Shown piece after piece: positions 1 to 8,406 of a stretch of DNA of 64,000 nt; the stretch's first letter is position 1, and the number at the start of each line of letters is the position of its first letter. Made by a program: the position numbers and the translations under genes. The stretch lies in NCBI GenBank assembly GCA_036268075.1, contig DATAUV010000013.1:80492-144491 (forward strand). The letters are read 5' to 3'. The notes beneath the pieces are model-generated. The model was given only the letters and a program-made list of their open reading frames with translations, made no database searches and was not told the DNA's origin. The DNA is from DATARH01 sp036268075. GTDB lineage: Bacteria > Pseudomonadota > Alphaproteobacteria > ATCC43930 > CGMCC-115725.

Positions 1-174
1 GGCGCCCGCGGCCTGCGCTCGATCATGGAGGGGATTCTCCTCGAATCGATGTTCGAGCTGCCGACCCTCACCGGCGTGAGCGAGATCGTCATCAATCGCG
101 AGGTCGTCGAGGGACGCGCCATGCCGCTCCACATCTACTCCGACCGCCGCAGCGAGATCGGCGCCAGCGATTGA
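1..174 (+). CDS. clpX: ATP-dependent Clp protease ATP-binding subunit ClpX, C-terminal end (partial)
   Basis: Frame 1 is open from the window edge and encodes the last 57 residues of ClpX. It begins GARGLRSIMEG and contains SEIVINREVVEGRA, the typical C-terminal small AAA+ subdomain (sensor-2 GARGLR motif), then ends in TGA. ClpX is the unfoldase that feeds substrates to ClpP. The position directly upstream of lon is the usual alphaproteobacterial clpP-clpX-lon order. The rest of the gene lies outside the window. Confidence 0.95.
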   Translation, partial: GARGLRSIMEGILLESMFELPTLTGVSEIVINREVVEGRAMPLHIYSDRRSEIGASD

Positions 175-339
175 TCCGGCTGGCGGCTGATCGTCGCGGC
201 GGACTGCAAACCGATCCGGCTTTTCCGCGCCGGCTTGACTGTCGGCGCGGGGAGGCCAACCTAATCACGACGCCAACCCAAATCGCATAGATAGACGGCC
301 GAAAGCTCTGCGACCGGCCGTCGAGGTGAAAGAGGGCCT

Positions 340-2748
340 ATGTCAGACACCACTGCACGCGCCGCGCTTTATCCGGTCCTGCCGCTTCGCGACATCGTGG
401 TTTTCCCCCACATGATCGTGCCGCTTTTCGTCGGACGCGAAAAATCGGTTCGCGCCCTCGAAGACGTGATGAAGGACGATAAGCAGATCCTGCTCGTCAC
501 CCAAAAGAACGCTTCCCAGGATGACCCGACCACGGCCGACATTTTCACCGTCGGCACGATCGGGACCGTGCTGCAGCTCCTCAAGCTGCCCGACGGCACC
601 GTCAAGGTGCTGGTCGAGGGCGGCCAGCGCGCCCGCATCAAGGGTTTTGCCGAGAACGAGAACTTCTTCCAGGCGTATGCCGAGCACATCGACGAGCGCC
701 CCGGCGAGCATCCCGAGATTCAGGCGCTGGCCCGCACCGTGGTCGCCCAGTTCGAGCAGTACATCAAGCTCAACAAGAAGATCCCGCCCGAGGTGCTGGT
801 CTCGATCAACCAGATCGAAGAGCCGGGCAAGCTCGCCGACACGGTGGCCTCGAACCTGACGCTGAAAATCCCCGAGAAGCAGGCGCTGCTCGAGACCGAG
901 ACCGTGTCCGAGCGGCTCGAAAAAGTCTTCGGCTACATGGAAGGCGAGATCGGCGTCCTCCAGGTGGAAAAGCGCATCCGCAACCGCGTCAAGCGCCAGA
1001 TGGAGAAGACCCAGCGCGAGTACTACCTGAACGAGCAGCTGAAGGCGATCCAGAAGGAGCTGGGAGAGGGCGAGGACGGCAAGGACGAAATGGCCGAACT
1101 CGAGGACAAGATCGCCAAGACCAGGTTCTCGAAGGAAGCCCACGACAAGGCCGTGGCGGAGCTGAAAAAGCTGCGCAGCATGAGCCCGATGTCGGCCGAG
1201 GCGACGGTGGTGCGCAACTACCTCGACTGGATGCTGTCGATCCCGTGGCAGAACCGCACCAAGATCCGGCGCGACATCAACGGCGCCGAGAAGGTGCTCA
1301 ACGCCGACCATTTCGGGCTGGAGAAGGTCAAGGAGCGTATCCTTGAGTACCTTGCGGTCCAACAGCGCATGAAAAAGATGAAGGGCCCGATCCTCTGTCT
1401 GGTCGGTCCTCCGGGTGTCGGCAAGACCTCGCTCGGCAAGTCGGTGGCGCGCGCCACAGGCCGCAACTTCGTGCGCATGTCGCTGGGCGGAGTGCGCGAC
1501 GAGGCCGAAATCCGCGGCCATCGCCGGACCTATATCGGCTCGATGCCGGGCAAGATCCTGCAGGGCATGAAGAAGGCGAAATCGTCGAACCCACTGTTCC
1601 TGTTGGACGAGGTCGACAAGCTCGGTGCCGACTGGCGCGGCGACCCGTCGTCGGCGCTGCTCGAAGTGCTCGATCCCGAGCAGAATTCGAGCTTTAACGA
1701 CCATTACCTCGAGGTCGACTACGATTTGTCGGATGTGATGTTCGTCACCACAGCCAACACGCTGCGCATGCCCCAGCCGCTGATGGACCGCATGGAGATC
1801 ATCCGCCTGCCGGGCTACACCGAGGACGAAAAGGTCGAGATCGCCAAGCGCCACCTGATCCCGAAGCAGGTCAAGTCGCACGGGCTCAAGAAGACCGAGT
1901 GGAGCATCAGCGATGACGGCCTGCGCGACCTCATCCGCTTTTACACGCGCGAGGCCGGCGTCCGGAACCTCGAGCGCGAGATCGCCAACCTGACGCGCAA
2001 GGCGATCAAGGACATCCTGATGAAAAAGATCGAGAAGGTCGCCGTGACCCGGCGCAATCTCGACAAGTATGCGGGCGTCCGGCGGTTCCGCTTTGGCGAG
2101 GTCGAGGCCGAGGATCTGGTCGGCGTGACCACGGGCTTGGCCTGGACCGAAGTCGGCGGCGAGCTGTTGACGATCGAGGCGGTGACGCTGCCCGGCAAAG
2201 GGCGTGTCACGGCGACCGGCAAGCTCGGCGATGTGATGAAGGAATCGGTCCAGGCGGCCGAGAGCTTCGTCAAGTCGCGCAGCCTGATCTACGGGATCAA
2301 GCCGACGATCTTTGACAAAAAGGACATCCACGTGCACGTGCCCGAGGGCGCGACGCCAAAGGATGGGCCATCCGCGGGGGTCGGCATGGTCACCTCGATC
2401 GTTTCGGTGCTGACCGGTATCCCGGTGCGCCGCGACATCGCGATGACCGGCGAAATCACCCTGCGCGGCCGTGTGTTGCCGATCGGGGGCTTGAAGGAGA
2501 AATTGCTCGCGGCACTTCAGGGTGGGCTCAAGACCGTCTTGATCCCGGCCGAAAACGAGAAAGACCTCGCGGACATACCCGATAACGTCAAGCGGGGATT
2601 GAAGATTATCCCGATCCGCACGGCGGACGAGCTGCTGATGCATGCTCTTACCGGCCCGCTGACGCCGATCGACTGGGCGGAGGAACCCGAGGCCCCGACG
2701 GTTATTCCCCAAACAGGCGAACAGCGCTCGGGTCTCGTAGCCCATTGA
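340..2748 (+). CDS. lon: Endopeptidase La (Lon protease)
   Basis: This is a full-length 802-residue Lon, the cytosolic ATP-dependent serine protease for misfolded and regulatory proteins. The N-terminal substrate-binding domain begins with LYPVLPLRDIVVFPHMIVPL. The AAA+ module has Walker A GPPGVGKT at residues 356-363 and Walker B FLLDEVDK near 419-427. The C-terminal protease domain has the catalytic Ser678 in DGPSAGVG and the Lys dyad partner at 721 in GGLKEKLLAA. The ATG follows GGTGAAAGAGGG at a suitable distance. It is the second gene of the clpX-lon-hupB order and is normally heat-inducible. A TTGACT (235-240) and CCTAAT (260-265) pair lies upstream, but the 19-base spacing is too loose to call a promoter. 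Confidence 0.99.
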   Translation: MSDTTARAALYPVLPLRDIVVFPHMIVPLFVGREKSVRALEDVMKDDKQILLVTQKNASQDDPTTADIFTVGTIGTVLQLLKLPDGTVKVLVEGGQRARIKGFAENENFFQAYAEHIDERPGEHPEIQALARTVVAQFEQYIKLNKKIPPEVLVSINQIEEPGKLADTVASNLTLKIPEKQALLETETVSERLEKVFGYMEGEIGVLQVEKRIRNRVKRQMEKTQREYYLNEQLKAIQKELGEGEDGKDEMAELEDKIAKTRFSKEAHDKAVAELKKLRSMSPMSAEATVVRNYLDWMLSIPWQNRTKIRRDINGAEKVLNADHFGLEKVKERILEYLAVQQRMKKMKGPILCLVGPPGVGKTSLGKSVARATGRNFVRMSLGGVRDEAEIRGHRRTYIGSMPGKILQGMKKAKSSNPLFLLDEVDKLGADWRGDPSSALLEVLDPEQNSSFNDHYLEVDYDLSDVMFVTTANTLRMPQPLMDRMEIIRLPGYTEDEKVEIAKRHLIPKQVKSHGLKKTEWSISDDGLRDLIRFYTREAGVRNLEREIANLTRKAIKDILMKKIEKVAVTRRNLDKYAGVRRFRFGEVEAEDLVGVTTGLAWTEVGGELLTIEAVTLPGKGRVTATGKLGDVMKESVQAAESFVKSRSLIYGIKPTIFDKKDIHVHVPEGATPKDGPSAGVGMVTSIVSVLTGIPVRRDIAMTGEITLRGRVLPIGGLKEKLLAALQGGLKTVLIPAENEKDLADIPDNVKRGLKIIPIRTADELLMHALTGPLTPIDWAEEPEAPTVIPQTGEQRSGLVAH

Positions 2749-2841
2749 TTGATGGTTTCGGCCGTTTGTCGAGTTCATGTCCGAGCTCGATAACGGCCGG
2801 TAACCCCGAAAAAACCTTGGCTTTTGGCGAGTGAACCCTCA

Positions 2842-2871
2842 TTGACCCGAGGGTCGGGCGCGGTCTACATT
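2842..2871 (+). promoter_or_regulatory. Candidate sigma-70 promoter for hupB
   Basis: TTGACC at 2842-2847 is separated by 18 bases from TACATT at 2866-2871. This is a good housekeeping-type -35/-10 pair, placed about 50 bases before the GTG start of hupB. It lies in the lon-hupB gap and suggests that hupB has its own transcript. This rests on sequence match only. Confidence 0.5.
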
Positions 2872-2923
2872 CCGCCGCGCAGGACATCCAAGATTCCTCG
2901 CTTACTGGCTTAGGGGGCAACAC

Positions 2924-3196
2924 GTGAATAGAAACGAACTCGTCGATGCCGTCGCCGGCAAGGCCGAGCTGTCAAAATCGTCCGCCAACAAGGCGGTTGA
3001 GGCGGTCTTCGATTCGATTGCCGATGCGTTGAAGGACGGCGGCGACGTTCGGCTGGTCGGATTCGGGACTTTCTCGGTCTCGAAGCGGGCAGCCTCGGAG
3101 GGGCGCAATCCCCGCACTGGAGCGAAGATCAGCATTGCCGCGTCGAACCAGGCCAAATTCAAGGCTGGCAAGCGGCTTCGCGACACGCTCAACTAG
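2924..3196 (+). CDS. hupB: HU family DNA-binding protein
   Basis: A 90-residue HU-type nucleoid protein that bends DNA non-specifically and helps compact the chromosome. It starts MNRNELVDAVAGKAELSKS. The beta-arm signature GFGTFSVSKRAASEGRNPRTG is followed by the usual basic C-terminus ending in KRLRDTLN. The start is GTG at 2924, supported by the purine-rich TAGGGGG six bases upstream. Its position after lon and before the tRNA/nuo block is the common alphaproteobacterial arrangement. Confidence 0.98.
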   Translation: MNRNELVDAVAGKAELSKSSANKAVEAVFDSIADALKDGGDVRLVGFGTFSVSKRAASEGRNPRTGAKISIAASNQAKFKAGKRLRDTLN

Positions 3197-3267
3197 GGTA
3201 TCGGCGCGCCGGCCCGGACCACGGGCCGGCTGCGGCTGCGTCGCCAGCGATGCCGGCCCGTGGGCGA

Positions 3268-3343
3268 GGGCGATTAGCTCAGTCGGTAGAGCATCTCGTT
3301 TACACCGAGGGGGTCGGGGGTTCGAATCCCTCATCGCCCACCA
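3268..3343 (+). tRNA. tRNA-Val (anticodon UAC)
   Basis: The sequence folds as a 76-base tRNA. The 7-bp acceptor pairs GGGCGAT with ATCGCCC, the D arm is AGCTCAGTCGGTAGAGC, and the anticodon loop TTTACAC carries TAC (valine). The T arm contains GGTTCGAATCC, and the discriminator A is followed by an encoded CCA. Confidence 0.97.
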
Positions 3344-3477
3344 CGGTCCTTCTGCGTCGGCAAAACAAAGTTGGCAGAACAAAAAAGCCGACAAATACGC
3401 GCGGGGCAGATACCCACGCCCCCTCGCTTGACACCCTCCGGATGCGAGGGTACGAGTGGCCGCCCCGATCGGCATAC

Positions 3478-3554
<77 letters not shown>

Positions 3555-3589
3555 TTCGATCGTGGGGAAAAGGGCGTCGGCGACGTGCC

Positions 3590-3693
3590 AATGAAGGCGC
3601 TGGGCCGACGATGGCGCTGCGCCGATGAAGACGCCCGGCCGATGAAGGCGCCCGATTGGCCGATAACGGCTCGCGAAGGGCCGATGAGAGCTC
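3590..3693 (+). repeat. Degenerate tandem repeats in front of nuoA
   Basis: About six imperfect units of roughly 16-21 bases, each built on a GCCGATGA(A)GGCGC-like core, fill the gap between tRNA-Asp and nuoA. Examples are CCAATGAAGGCGC, CCGATGAAGACGC, CCGATGAAGGCGC and CCGATGAGAGCTC. No reading frame or clear promoter is visible in it, though the nuo promoter or leader should lie here. The function is unknown. Confidence 0.5.
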
Positions 3694-3696
3694 GCG

Positions 3697-4062
3697 ATGG
3701 ATAGCCTGTTGCGCGAATACTTCCCGATCCTGGTCTTCCTCGTCATCGCCGGCGGGCTTGCGCTCGTGATGATCGGGGCGTCGTTCGTCGCCGCCCGCCA
3801 GCAGCCGAACTCCGAGAAGCTGTCGCCGTACGAGTGCGGGTTCGAGCCGTTCGAGGATGCGCGGGTGCGGTTCGACGTGCGCTATTACCTGGTCGCGATC
3901 CTGTTCATCATCTTTGACCTCGAGGTCGCGTTCCTGTTCCCGTGGGCGGTCTCGCTCGGCGATGTCGGGATGTTCGGCTTCTGGTCGATGATCGCCTTCC
4001 TCGGCGTGCTGACGGTCGGGTTCGCTTATGAATGGATGAAAGGGGCGCTCGAATGGGAATAA
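3697..4062 (+). CDS. nuoA: NADH-quinone oxidoreductase subunit A
   Basis: A 121-residue membrane subunit of complex I with three predicted transmembrane helices (about 10-32, 65-87, 92-114). The family hallmark PYECGFEPFEDARVRFDVRYY lies between helices 1 and 2, with the invariant acidic residues and Cys that sit near the quinone tunnel. It is the first gene of the complete 14-gene nuo operon and overlaps the start of nuoB by 10 bases. The ribosome site upstream is weak (GATGAGAG). Confidence 0.98.
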   Translation: MDSLLREYFPILVFLVIAGGLALVMIGASFVAARQQPNSEKLSPYECGFEPFEDARVRFDVRYYLVAILFIIFDLEVAFLFPWAVSLGDVGMFGFWSMIAFLGVLTVGFAYEWMKGALEWE

Positions 4063-4586
4063 GCGCCAGGCCCGTGGCCCCGGGCGCCGAGCAGGATTTG
4101 CTGCTCAAGGCGGCGACCGACGAGTTGCAGGATCGCGGCTTTATCACGGCGTCGCTCGATTCGCTGATCAACTGGGCGCGCAGCGGCTCGCTGTGGCCGA
4201 TGACGTTCGGGCTCGCCTGCTGCGCGGTCGAGATGATGCATACGGGCGCGGCGCGTTATGACCTCGACCGGTTCGGCGTCGTGTTCCGGCCGAGCCCGCG
4301 ACAATCCGATGTGATGATCGTCGCCGGCACGCTGTGCAACAAGATGGCGCCGGCGCTGCGCAAGGTCTACGACCAGATGGCCGAGCCGCGCTGGGTCATC
4401 TCGATGGGCTCGTGCGCGAATGGCGGCGGGTACTACCACTATTCCTATTCGGTCGTGCGCGGCTGCGACCGCATCGTGCCGGTCGACGTCTACGTGCCCG
4501 GCTGCCCGCCGACGGCGGAGGCGCTGTTGTACGGAATTCTGCTGTTGCAGAAGAAGATCCGCCGCACGCGCAACTTTTCGCGTTGA
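4053..4586 (+). CDS. nuoB: NADH-quinone oxidoreductase subunit B
   Basis: A 177-residue subunit (PSST) that carries the terminal [4Fe-4S] cluster N2, which passes electrons to ubiquinone. The ligands are visible as adjacent Cys56-Cys57 in GLACCAVEMM, Cys121 in GSCANGGGYY and Cys151 in VPGCPPTAEA. I chose the ATG at 4053 (MGISARPV), inside the nuoA 3' end, over the upstream in-frame start at 4032, because AAAGGGG lies nearby upstream and the shorter N-terminus fits the family. It sits in the peripheral arm. Confidence 0.97.
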   Translation: MGISARPVAPGAEQDLLLKAATDELQDRGFITASLDSLINWARSGSLWPMTFGLACCAVEMMHTGAARYDLDRFGVVFRPSPRQSDVMIVAGTLCNKMAPALRKVYDQMAEPRWVISMGSCANGGGYYHYSYSVVRGCDRIVPVDVYVPGCPPTAEALLYGILLLQKKIRRTRNFSR

Positions 4587-4594
4587 GCCGGGCG

Positions 4595-5230
4595 ATGGCG
4601 GATACACTCTCAGACCTTGCGGAGCATGTCGCGGGCGCCGTCTCCGGCGCGGTGCTGGCGCATGAGATCGGCCACGGCGAGCTGGCGATCCGGGTCAAGC
4701 CCGAGGCGCTGCCGCAAGTGCTGATTTTCCTGCGCGACGACCCGGAATGCCGGTTCACGGTGCTGTGCGATGTCTGCGGCGTCGACTATCCCGACCGGCC
4801 GCAACGATTCGAGATCGTCTACAACCTGTTGAGCCTCGCGCATAACCGGCGCGTCCGCGTCAAGCTCGACACGGACGAGGACCAGCCCGTGCCGTCGGCG
4901 ACCGGCATCTTCAGCTCGGCCGGTTGGTGGGAGCGCGAAGCCTTTGATCTCTATGGCGTCTACTTCAACGACCATCCCGATTTGCGGCGCATCCTGACCG
5001 ATTACGGGTTCGAGGGGCACCCGATGCGCAAGGATTTCCCGCTGACCGGCTATGTCGAGTTGCGCTACGACGAGGAGCAGAAACGGGTCGTCTACGAGCC
5101 GGTCAAGCTGCGCCAGGAATTCCGGAGCTTCGACTTCCTGTCGCCGTGGGAGGGGATGGACAAGATCCTGCCGGGCGATGAAAAGGCCGGCCCGGCGCCC
5201 GACAGCCCCGCGCCGAAGGGTGAGGCATGA
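4595..5230 (+). CDS. nuoC: NADH-quinone oxidoreductase subunit C
   Basis: A 211-residue 30-kDa-type subunit of the complex I hydrogenase-like module, not fused to NuoD. The family signature WEREAFDLYGVYF is followed by NDHPDLRRILTDYGFEGHPMRKDFPL. The C-terminus ends in a Pro/Ala-rich tail (GPAPDSPAPKGEA). The ATG at 4595 lies 8 bases after the nuoB stop, and the stop codon overlaps the nuoD start (ATGA). Confidence 0.98.
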   Translation: MADTLSDLAEHVAGAVSGAVLAHEIGHGELAIRVKPEALPQVLIFLRDDPECRFTVLCDVCGVDYPDRPQRFEIVYNLLSLAHNRRVRVKLDTDEDQPVPSATGIFSSAGWWEREAFDLYGVYFNDHPDLRRILTDYGFEGHPMRKDFPLTGYVELRYDEEQKRVVYEPVKLRQEFRSFDFLSPWEGMDKILPGDEKAGPAPDSPAPKGEA

Positions 5231-6456
5231 GCGAGATCCGCACATCCCTGCCAGTGCCGAGCGAAGAAGACGATCTCGGCGGCGCCGCGACGATCCGCAA
5301 TTTCACGATGAATTTCGGTCCGCAGCATCCGGCCGCGCATGGCGTGATGCGGCTGGTGCTGGAGATGGACGGCGAGGTCATCGAGCGCGCCGACCCGCAT
5401 ATCGGCCTCCTCCACCGCGGCACCGAAAAGCTGATCGAGTACAAGACCTACCTCCAGGCGATCCCCTATTTCGACCGGCTCGATTACGTCTCGCCGATGT
5501 GCCAGGAGCACGCCTTCGCGCTGGCCGTCGAAAAGCTGATGGGGATCAAGCCGCCGCCGCGGGCCCAGTACATCCGCGTGCTGTTCGCCGAGATCACCCG
5601 CATCCTGAACCACTTGTTGAACATTTGCGCGTTCGGGCTCGATGTCGGCGCGATCACGCCGTTCCTGTGGGGGTTCGAGGAGCGCGAGCGGCTGATGGAG
5701 TTCTACGAGCGCGCCTCGGGCGCCCGGCTCCACGCCAATTATTTCCGTCCCGGCGGCGTTCACATGGATTTGCCGCCGAGCCTCTCCGGCGACATCCTCG
5801 GCTTCTGCGACACCTTTCCGCAGACGATCGACGACATCGAGCACCTTCTGACCGACAACCGCATCTTCAAGCAGCGCACCGTCGACATCGGCATCGTCAG
5901 CGCCGCCGACGCGCAGGATTGGGGGTTCTCCGGTCCGATGCTGCGCGGCTCGGGCGTCGCCTGGGATCTGCGCCGCGCGCAGCCTTACGACGTCTACGAC
6001 CAGATCGATTTCGACGTGCCGATCGGCAAGAACGGCGATTGCTACGACCGCTACCTGGTGCGGGTCGAGGAGATGCGGCAGTCGGTGCGGATCATCCGCC
6101 AGTGCCTGGCGCAGATGCCGGAGGGGCCGATCAAGATCGACGACCAGAAGGTGGCGCCGCCGCCGCGGGCGGTGATGAAACAGTCGATGGAAGCGCTGAT
6201 CCATCACTTCAAGCTCTACACCGAGGGCTATCACGTGCCGGCGGGCGAGACCTACACGGTGGTCGAGGCGCCGAAGGGCGAGTTCGGCGTCTACCTCGTC
6301 GCCGACGGCACCAATCGGCCGTATCGCTGCAAGATCCGCGCGCCCGGTTTCGCCTTTCTCCAGGCGACCGATTTCATGTCGCGCGGGCATATGCTGGCCG
6401 ACATGGTCGCGATCATCGGCTCGATGGACATCGTTTTCGGCGAGATCGACCGATGA
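5227..6456 (+). CDS. nuoD: NADH-quinone oxidoreductase subunit D
   Basis: A 409-residue 49-kDa subunit that forms much of the quinone-binding cavity with NuoB. The conserved stretch TMNFGPQHPAAHGVMRLVLEMDGE supplies the His-bearing loop. HIGLLHRGTEKLIEYKTYLQ and the C-terminal SMDIVFGEIDR are typical. It starts with an ATG that overlaps the nuoC stop and is itself overlapped by nuoE, so translation is probably coupled. Confidence 0.98.
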   Translation: MSEIRTSLPVPSEEDDLGGAATIRNFTMNFGPQHPAAHGVMRLVLEMDGEVIERADPHIGLLHRGTEKLIEYKTYLQAIPYFDRLDYVSPMCQEHAFALAVEKLMGIKPPPRAQYIRVLFAEITRILNHLLNICAFGLDVGAITPFLWGFEERERLMEFYERASGARLHANYFRPGGVHMDLPPSLSGDILGFCDTFPQTIDDIEHLLTDNRIFKQRTVDIGIVSAADAQDWGFSGPMLRGSGVAWDLRRAQPYDVYDQIDFDVPIGKNGDCYDRYLVRVEEMRQSVRIIRQCLAQMPEGPIKIDDQKVAPPPRAVMKQSMEALIHHFKLYTEGYHVPAGETYTVVEAPKGEFGVYLVADGTNRPYRCKIRAPGFAFLQATDFMSRGHMLADMVAIIGSMDIVFGEIDR

Positions 6457-7124
6457 GCCTCCACATCGAGGGACCGCCGTTCGAGCAGCCGGCGAGCTTT
6501 GACTTCGCGCCGGAATACCTCGAAAAGGCGCATTACCACATCGCGAAGTATCCGGCGGGGCGGCAGGCGAGCGCGGTGCTGCCGCTGCTCGACCTGGCGC
6601 AGCGGCAATCGGGCGGCTGGCTGCCGCAAAAGGCGATGGACAGAGTCGCGGAGATGCTCGGCATGGCGCCGATCCGCGTCTACGAGGTCGCGACCTTTTA
6701 CACGATGTTCAATCTGCGCCCGGTTGGGAAATACTTCCTCCAGGCCTGCACGACGACGCCGTGCTGGCTTCGCGGCTCGGATTCGGTGGTGGAGGCGTGC
6801 CACAGAAAGCTCGGGATCGGCATCGGGCAATCGACCGATGACGGGCTCTTCACGCTGGTCGAGGTGGAATGCCTCGGCGGTTGCGTCAACGCGCCGATCC
6901 TCCAGGTCAACGACGATTTCTACGAGGACATGGACGGGCCGCTGACCGAAACGCTGCTGGATTCGCTGAGGGCGGGCACGGTGCCGCCGAAGGGCTCGAT
7001 GGCCGGGCGCGGCGGGTCGGCGCCGCAGCAGGGCAAGACCACGCTGACGGAGCCGGTCGACCTCGAATTCGCCGCCGGGCGCGGCCCGAAACCGGAAGCC
7101 GGGGGCAAAGAGAATGCTGGCTGA
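6453..7124 (+). CDS. nuoE: NADH-quinone oxidoreductase subunit E
   Basis: A 223-residue 24-kDa subunit with a thioredoxin-like fold carrying [2Fe-2S] cluster N1a. Ligands are seen in CTTTPCWLRG (Cys-x4-Cys) and CLGGCVN (Cys-x3-Cys). Residues after about 170 form a low-complexity Gly/Pro/Lys-rich extension, as in other alphaproteobacterial NuoE proteins. The start ATG overlaps the nuoD stop, and the 3' end overlaps the first 11 bases of nuoF. Confidence 0.97.
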   Translation: MSLHIEGPPFEQPASFDFAPEYLEKAHYHIAKYPAGRQASAVLPLLDLAQRQSGGWLPQKAMDRVAEMLGMAPIRVYEVATFYTMFNLRPVGKYFLQACTTTPCWLRGSDSVVEACHRKLGIGIGQSTDDGLFTLVEVECLGGCVNAPILQVNDDFYEDMDGPLTETLLDSLRAGTVPPKGSMAGRGGSAPQQGKTTLTEPVDLEFAAGRGPKPEAGGKENAG

Positions 7125-8403
7125 CCGCGATCGCGTATTCACCAACCTTTACGGCGAGCACGATTGGCGCCTCGCCGGGGCGCGCCGGCGCGGTGATTGG
7201 GACGGCACCAAGGAGGTGATCCTCAAGGGCCGCGACTGGATCGTCAACGAGTGCAAGGAATCCGGGCTGCGCGGGCGCGGCGGGGCCGGGTTTCCGACCG
7301 GGCTCAAATGGTCGTTCATGCCGAAGGAGAGCGACCGGCCGACCTATCTCGTCGTCAACGCCGATGAAAGCGAGCCCGGCACCTGCAAGGACCGCGACAT
7401 CCTGCGCTGGGACCCGCACAAGCTCCTCGAAGGGTGCCTGCTCGCCGGCGTCGGGATGGGGGTCAGCGCGACCTACATCTATATCCGCGGCGAGTTCTAC
7501 AACGAGGCCCAGCACCTCCAGATCGCGATCGACGAGGCCTATGAGGCCGGGCTCCTCGGCAAGAACGCCTGCGGCTCGGGCTACGACATGGACCTTTATC
7601 TCCATCGCGGGGCAGGGGCCTATATCTGCGGCGAGGAGACGGGGCTTCTCGAAAGCCTCGAGGGGCGCAAGGGCCAGCCGCGGCTGAAGCCGCCGTTCCC
7701 GGCCCAGGTCGGGCTCTACGGCTGCCCGTCGACGGTCAACAACGTCGAGACGATCGCGGTGTCGGGCGCCGTCTTGAAGCGCGGCGCGGCGTGGTTTTCG
7801 TCGATCGGGCGGCCCCGCAACACCGGCACCAAGATCTTCTGCATCTCCGGCCACGTGAACCAGCCCTGCAACGTCGAGGAGGCGATGAGCATCCCGATGC
7901 GGGAGCTGATCGAAAAACACGCCGGCGGCGTCCGCGGCGGCTGGGACAATCTCATGGCGGTGATCCCCGGCGGATCGTCGACGCCGTGCTTGCCGGCCAC
8001 GACTTGCGGCAGCGTGCTGATGGATTTCGACAGCCTCGTCGCCGAACGCACCGGCCTCGGCACGGCGGCGCTGATCGTCATGGACAAATCCACCGACATC
8101 GTCCGCGCGATCTCGCGCCTGTCGAAATTCTACAAGCATGAGAGCTGCGGCCAGTGCACGCCGTGCCGCGAGGGGCTCGGCTGGGTATGGCGGGTCATGG
8201 AGCGCATGGTCGACGGCAACGCGACGGTGCCCGAGGTCGACCTGCTGCAGGAGATGACGACCGAGATCGAAGGCCACACGATCTGCGCGCTCGCCGACGG
8301 CGCGGTCTGGCCGGTGCAGGGGCTGATCCGGCACTTCAAGCCCGAGCTGCACCGGCGGATCGAGGAATACCGGCGCACGGCGCCTCGCGTGGCGGCGGAG
8401 TAG
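7114..8403 (+). CDS. nuoF: NADH-quinone oxidoreductase subunit F
   Basis: A 429-residue 51-kDa subunit that oxidises NADH. The FMN/NADH site shows GRGGAGFPTGLKW and GAGAYICGEETGLLES. The [4Fe-4S] N3 ligands are in SCGQCTPCREG, with a further Cys in HTICALADGA. It forms the electron-input module with NuoE and NuoG, and its gene lies between theirs. Confidence 0.98.
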   Translation: MLADRDRVFTNLYGEHDWRLAGARRRGDWDGTKEVILKGRDWIVNECKESGLRGRGGAGFPTGLKWSFMPKESDRPTYLVVNADESEPGTCKDRDILRWDPHKLLEGCLLAGVGMGVSATYIYIRGEFYNEAQHLQIAIDEAYEAGLLGKNACGSGYDMDLYLHRGAGAYICGEETGLLESLEGRKGQPRLKPPFPAQVGLYGCPSTVNNVETIAVSGAVLKRGAAWFSSIGRPRNTGTKIFCISGHVNQPCNVEEAMSIPMRELIEKHAGGVRGGWDNLMAVIPGGSSTPCLPATTCGSVLMDFDSLVAERTGLGTAALIVMDKSTDIVRAISRLSKFYKHESCGQCTPCREGLGWVWRVMERMVDGNATVPEVDLLQEMTTEIEGHTICALADGAVWPVQGLIRHFKPELHRRIEEYRRTAPRVAAE

Positions 8404-8406
8404 CCC

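Noticed and set aside
235..265. Possible heat-shock or sigma-70 promoter before lon (TTGACT, 19 bases, CCTAAT)
   Set aside because: The spacing is too long for sigma-70, and the CTTG-to-CCTAAT distance does not fit the alphaproteobacterial sigma-32 pattern; support was too weak to list.
343..2778. 811-residue open frame on the minus strand across lon
   Set aside because: It is a shadow of the lon codons in a GC-rich genome; the protein has no recognisable domain, while lon is fully conserved.
2759..2799. Hairpin after lon as a terminator
   Set aside because: The arms CGGCCGTT-GTCGAG and CTCGATAACGGCCG pair with a mismatch, but an A-run rather than a T-run follows, so an intrinsic terminator is not supported.
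5052..7124. 690-residue fusion upstream of NuoE
   Set aside because: The first two thirds is Arg/Asp-rich antiframe of nuoD; only the part from 6453 is NuoE.
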